In this document: piece by piece, positions 5,406-7,728 of the stretch | Position numbering within the stretch: position 1 is the first letter of the stretch | How the letters are laid out: every line of letters begins with the position of its first letter | NCBI GenBank assembly: GCA_945867245.1 | Contig: CAMBHQ010000037.1 | Location: 1-7,728, forward strand | Direction: 5' to 3' | DNA length: 7,728 bases | Origin: an uncultured Porphyromonas sp. | GTDB taxonomy: Bacteria > Bacteroidota > Bacteroidia > Bacteroidales > Porphyromonadaceae | The notes under the pieces: model-generated | Seen by the model: only the letters and a program-made list of their open reading frames with translations | Databases searched by the model: none | Told to the model about the DNA's origin: nothing | Position numbers and translations under genes: made by a program

Positions 5406-7547
5406 CTAGAACTTATACCCGAGCATGATACGCAGGTCTCGGCCGAGGTCGTGGCTGTAATATCGAGCTCTATTGGTGTATTCTTTGTAGTGCTTATTCA
5501 GCAGGTTATCGCCGATTAGACGCAGGCTCAGCTCCTTGCCATAGCGACGTAGACGCCACACAGCCGAGAGCTCGGCATTCAGCAGATGATAGGCGGGGGG
5601 CGTGTCGCTCGTCAAGTCCTTATTGGGGTCGAAGCGTGTCTGCTTGCTCACGTAGCGATGCCCCAGCTCGAGCCGTAGCTCGGGACGATGCCCCGCCGCT
5701 GGTAGGCGGAAGGCTAGCGCATGGTCTACCCGAACAGGCGGTATATAGGGCAGGTAAGCACCCGTCCGCTGCTCGTTGGCAAAGATAAGGGCCGTGCGCA
5801 GCTCGTAGGATAGATACTTATTAAACTCGTAGCTCCCCTCGAAGTCAAGACCTCGCAGGAAGGCATTCGTCTGCCTGAACTGAAACACAGGGTAAGCCCC
5901 CGAGAGTACAACGATTAACTCGGGCGTGCCATCGGCCCGCATCTCGGGCGAGTCGTAGATATAGTTGTGTACCCATTGTAGATAGCCATCGAGACTGAGC
6001 CGTAGTCCACCACGAGCATAATTAAGAGAGGTTATCCACTTGTAGCTCTGCTCACTCCTGAGGAGACTATCACCACGCACGAAGGCCGCCGAGCCATGGT
6101 CGCTACCATTGCTGTATAGCTCGTGCACATGCGGAGCACGCCAGGCGACACCGAGGTTACTGCGGAGTGTCAGCCCAGGTGCTAGCAGTCGGTGCCCCCC
6201 CAGACTATAGGTGAAGTTGGTGAACCTGCGCTCTCCGCCATAGTAGTTGCCGGCAATATCGTAGCCCGCTGCCGCAGTGCGCTGTCCGTCTAGACGTAGG
6301 CCCAGCTCGGCGCTCCATCTATCGGCCTGATAGCGTCCGAGCGCATAGGCCCCCCAGCTGTCCTCTACGTAGTTGGGGATAATCGGGGTAATGCCATTGC
6401 CTGCGATGCTGTAGTTATTGATATGTTGCCAGAGCGCCCCACTCTCTCCGTACCAAGCGTTATGGGTATGCGTCCAGCGTAGCTGATGCTGTTGGCTCTG
6501 TAGCCGTAGGTCTACCTCGGGGATATGCGAGTTGTTGTTTCGTCGGATGCGGTACTCTTTGCGGTGGTCGTCCTGATAGGTGAACTGATACCTCAGCTGT
6601 CCCCACGAGGCTGTCTCATGCTCCAGACGGGCCGTGAGGTTGTGATGTACCACATGCTCACGTGGATAATCTATCTGCCGACTCCACGGAGTGAAGACAA
6701 GCGGTTGCCCGATGGCGATACGCTCCCTGAGCTCATGGACGTTGCCCATCTTGGCCGCTAGCATAATACCTTGCTCGGCATCATAGCGGCTATAGAAGGT
6801 CTCCAGCCTCGTCCTATCCCAACTATAGCCTAGGGCGAGGGCATAGTTGTACTCGCGGTCTCCGGTATTATTAAGGATGTAGTCTCCGGTATAGCGGTCC
6901 CCGCCATTGCTGTGGCTAGCCTGTAGGCGATAGCCGAGGCGACGACTAGCGAGGGCAGCACCCTCTAGGAGCGCATTCGTCCCGAAACGTCGCCCATTAC
7001 TGCCGTATAGTAGGTTGAGCTTCCCGCTGATAGCATCCGAGCCATAGGGCAAACGTTGCTGCTCCATCACGATGACGCCCCCGAGAGCCTCCGAGCCATA
7101 GCGGACGCTCTCTGCGCCCTTGACTACGTAGACCGACTGGCTACTACTCATATCCAGCTCGGGTGCATGCCCCTCGCCCCACTGCTGACCATTCTGTCGG
7201 GCTCCGTTATTGACGATAAGTATGCGGTTGCCATGCATCCCATGTATAACAGGCTTGGCCGTGCCGACACCTGTCTGTAGGCTACTAAGGCCGCTTATTT
7301 TCTCCAGCATAGCCGCTAGGCTCTGGCCCATACTCTCGTCTATACGTTGGCTAGAGAGCTTCTTGGCGACACTGGTAGTGCCGACAGGTCGGCGCTCGCC
7401 CTGTACAACGACTTCGCTAAGTTTTTTGCTTTTCGGCTCGTCCGCCTGCTGCCCCCTGAGCGCAGTATGCGACAGAGCCAATAGCCCCAGCAAGCCGAGG
7501 CTGCGCAGGGCGGTAGTACGCCGAGAGATTAGATTGAATACTGTCAT
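5406..7547 (-). CDS. TonB-dependent outer-membrane receptor
   Basis: This 713-residue outer-membrane beta-barrel would import a ligand using energy from TonB-ExbBD. A signal peptide is visible: a basic 'SRR..R' region, a Leu-rich core at about 17-29, and probable cleavage before 'QQADE' at about 32-33. A TonB-box-like 'LSEVVVQ' follows at 43-49. The plug spans about 57-162, with 'KPVIHGMHGNRILIVNNG' and 'VVKGAESVRYGSEALGGVI'. The barrel spans about 175-713 and ends in the expected aromatic residue ('MLGYKF'). It has no N-terminal carboxypeptidase-like (CarboxypepD_reg) domain and no adjacent SusD gene, so it is not a SusC-type glycan importer. The plug resembles ZnuD- or heme/siderophore-type receptors and has His102, His105 and His127. 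A metal, metal-chelate or heme ligand is possible but not shown. It appears to be a single-gene unit with its own -7 box and a terminator beyond its 3' end. Confidence 0.93.
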   Translation of the reverse strand: MTVFNLISRRTTALRSLGLLGLLALSHTALRGQQADEPKSKKLSEVVVQGERRPVGTTSVAKKLSSQRIDESMGQSLAAMLEKISGLSSLQTGVGTAKPVIHGMHGNRILIVNNGARQNGQQWGEGHAPELDMSSSQSVYVVKGAESVRYGSEALGGVIVMEQQRLPYGSDAISGKLNLLYGSNGRRFGTNALLEGAALASRRLGYRLQASHSNGGDRYTGDYILNNTGDREYNYALALGYSWDRTRLETFYSRYDAEQGIMLAAKMGNVHELRERIAIGQPLVFTPWSRQIDYPREHVVHHNLTARLEHETASWGQLRYQFTYQDDHRKEYRIRRNNNSHIPEVDLRLQSQQHQLRWTHTHNAWYGESGALWQHINNYSIAGNGITPIIPNYVEDSWGAYALGRYQADRWSAELGLRLDGQRTAAAGYDIAGNYYGGERRFTNFTYSLGGHRLLAPGLTLRSNLGVAWRAPHVHELYSNGSDHGSAAFVRGDSLLRSEQSYKWITSLNYARGGLRLSLDGYLQWVHNYIYDSPEMRADGTPELIVVLSGAYPVFQFRQTNAFLRGLDFEGSYEFNKYLSYELRTALIFANEQRTGAYLPYIPPVRVDHALAFRLPAAGHRPELRLELGHRYVSKQTRFDPNKDLTSDTPPAYHLLNAELSAVWRLRRYGKELSLRLIGDNLLNKHYKEYTNRARYYSHDLGRDLRIMLGYKF

Positions 7548-7567
7548 AGCTTCGTGTTTTGTTGCTA

Positions 7568-7575
7568 CAAAGTTA
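7568..7575 (-). promoter_or_regulatory. -7 element (TAACTTTG) for the TonB receptor gene
   Basis: An exact TAnnTTTG match lies on the - strand, 20 nt before the receptor ATG at 7547, giving a predicted leader of about 15 nt. No clear -33 TTG occurs at 19-21 nt spacing; the nearest TTG is only 12 nt away. No metal-regulator operator could be recognised by eye. Confidence 0.55.
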
Positions 7576-7630
7576 GGGAATGTATGCCAAGCGAAGCATA
7601 TCCGATAGCTCAGTCTCTATCGCCCTATAC

Positions 7631-7664
7631 ATAAAACCAAAGGCCCTAGCATCGCTAGAGCCTT
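7631..7664 (-). terminator. terminator after tRNA-Glu
   Basis: Read on the - strand, AAGGCTCTAGC and GCTAGGGCCTT form 11 pairs with one T-G wobble around a GAT loop. TGGTTTTAT follows. The hairpin begins 13 nt beyond the tRNA discriminator base, separating the tRNA transcript from the downstream receptor gene. Confidence 0.8.
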
Positions 7665-7677
7665 CGCTACTCGTTAG

Positions 7678-7728
7678 TAGCCCATAGGGGAATCGAACCC
7701 CTCTTTCCAGAATGAAAATCTGGCGTCC
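7678..7728 (-). tRNA. tRNA-Glu (UUC), 5' part outside the window
   Basis: On the - strand the window shows the last D-arm bases (GGAC-G), then the anticodon arm CCAGA-TTTTCAT-TCTGG. The 7-nt loop places anticodon TTC, so the tRNA is Glu. A 4-nt variable region (AAAG), the T arm AGGGG-TTCGATT-CCCCT, the acceptor 3' strand ATGGGCT and discriminator A follow. The bases after the discriminator are CTA, so CCA is not encoded and must be added by the nucleotidyltransferase. The acceptor 5' strand and most of the D arm lie beyond the right edge. Confidence 0.95.

Noticed and set aside
7056..7608. + strand open frames over the 5' end of the TonB receptor gene
   Set aside because: They are opposite-strand shadows; one runs through the receptor promoter region and neither has a recognisable domain.

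Overview
The window looks like chromosomal DNA of a Bacteroidetes bacterium, most likely Porphyromonas or a close relative. Three things point there. Copies of the Bacteroidetes sigma-factor -7 element (TAnnTTTG) sit before three genes. No start codon has a convincing Shine-Dalgarno sequence. The proteins are of types common in that group: a BACON/BspA leucine-rich-repeat protein, a 429-residue MetK, and a TonB-dependent receptor of the 'HGxHxNRI' plug type. The genus is an inference from style, not from a marker gene.

Layout from left to right. (1) The 3' part of a large BspA-like leucine-rich-repeat surface protein on the + strand, cut by the left edge; its reading frame is open to base 1. 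(2) A hairpin terminator between convergent genes. (3) A membrane-anchored LTA-synthase-family (alkaline phosphatase superfamily) phosphotransferase on the - strand. Its start is best placed at 3706, so the protein is 654 residues. (4) A 255-bp divergent intergenic region that is the most information-rich part of the window. It holds a promoter for each direction and a 180-nt metK leader. (5) metK, S-adenosylmethionine synthetase, + strand. (6) A strong bidirectional terminator. (7) A TonB-dependent outer-membrane receptor on the - strand with its own -7 box. (8) A terminator and the 3' two-thirds of tRNA-Glu(UUC) on the - strand, cut by the right edge.

The main discovery candidate is the metK leader. 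Right after the predicted transcription start lies an element carrying the conserved words of the SAM-II riboswitch (GATTTG, GCTTGCA followed by CCAC, GCTAAA). About 50 nt further on is a textbook intrinsic terminator (11-bp stem plus six T), still upstream of the metK start codon. The first 14 nt of the transcript (3780-3793) are complementary to the 5' arm and loop of that terminator, with 13 pairs and one bulge. They contain a 9-nt exact copy of the terminator's 3' arm. This is the layout of a SAM-sensing transcription attenuator with a built-in antiterminator, giving product feedback on SAM synthesis.

The other genes appear to be independent single-gene units with no obvious shared pathway. 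No mobile element, CRISPR array or frameshifted gene was seen. No gene-free stretch exceeds 300 bases.
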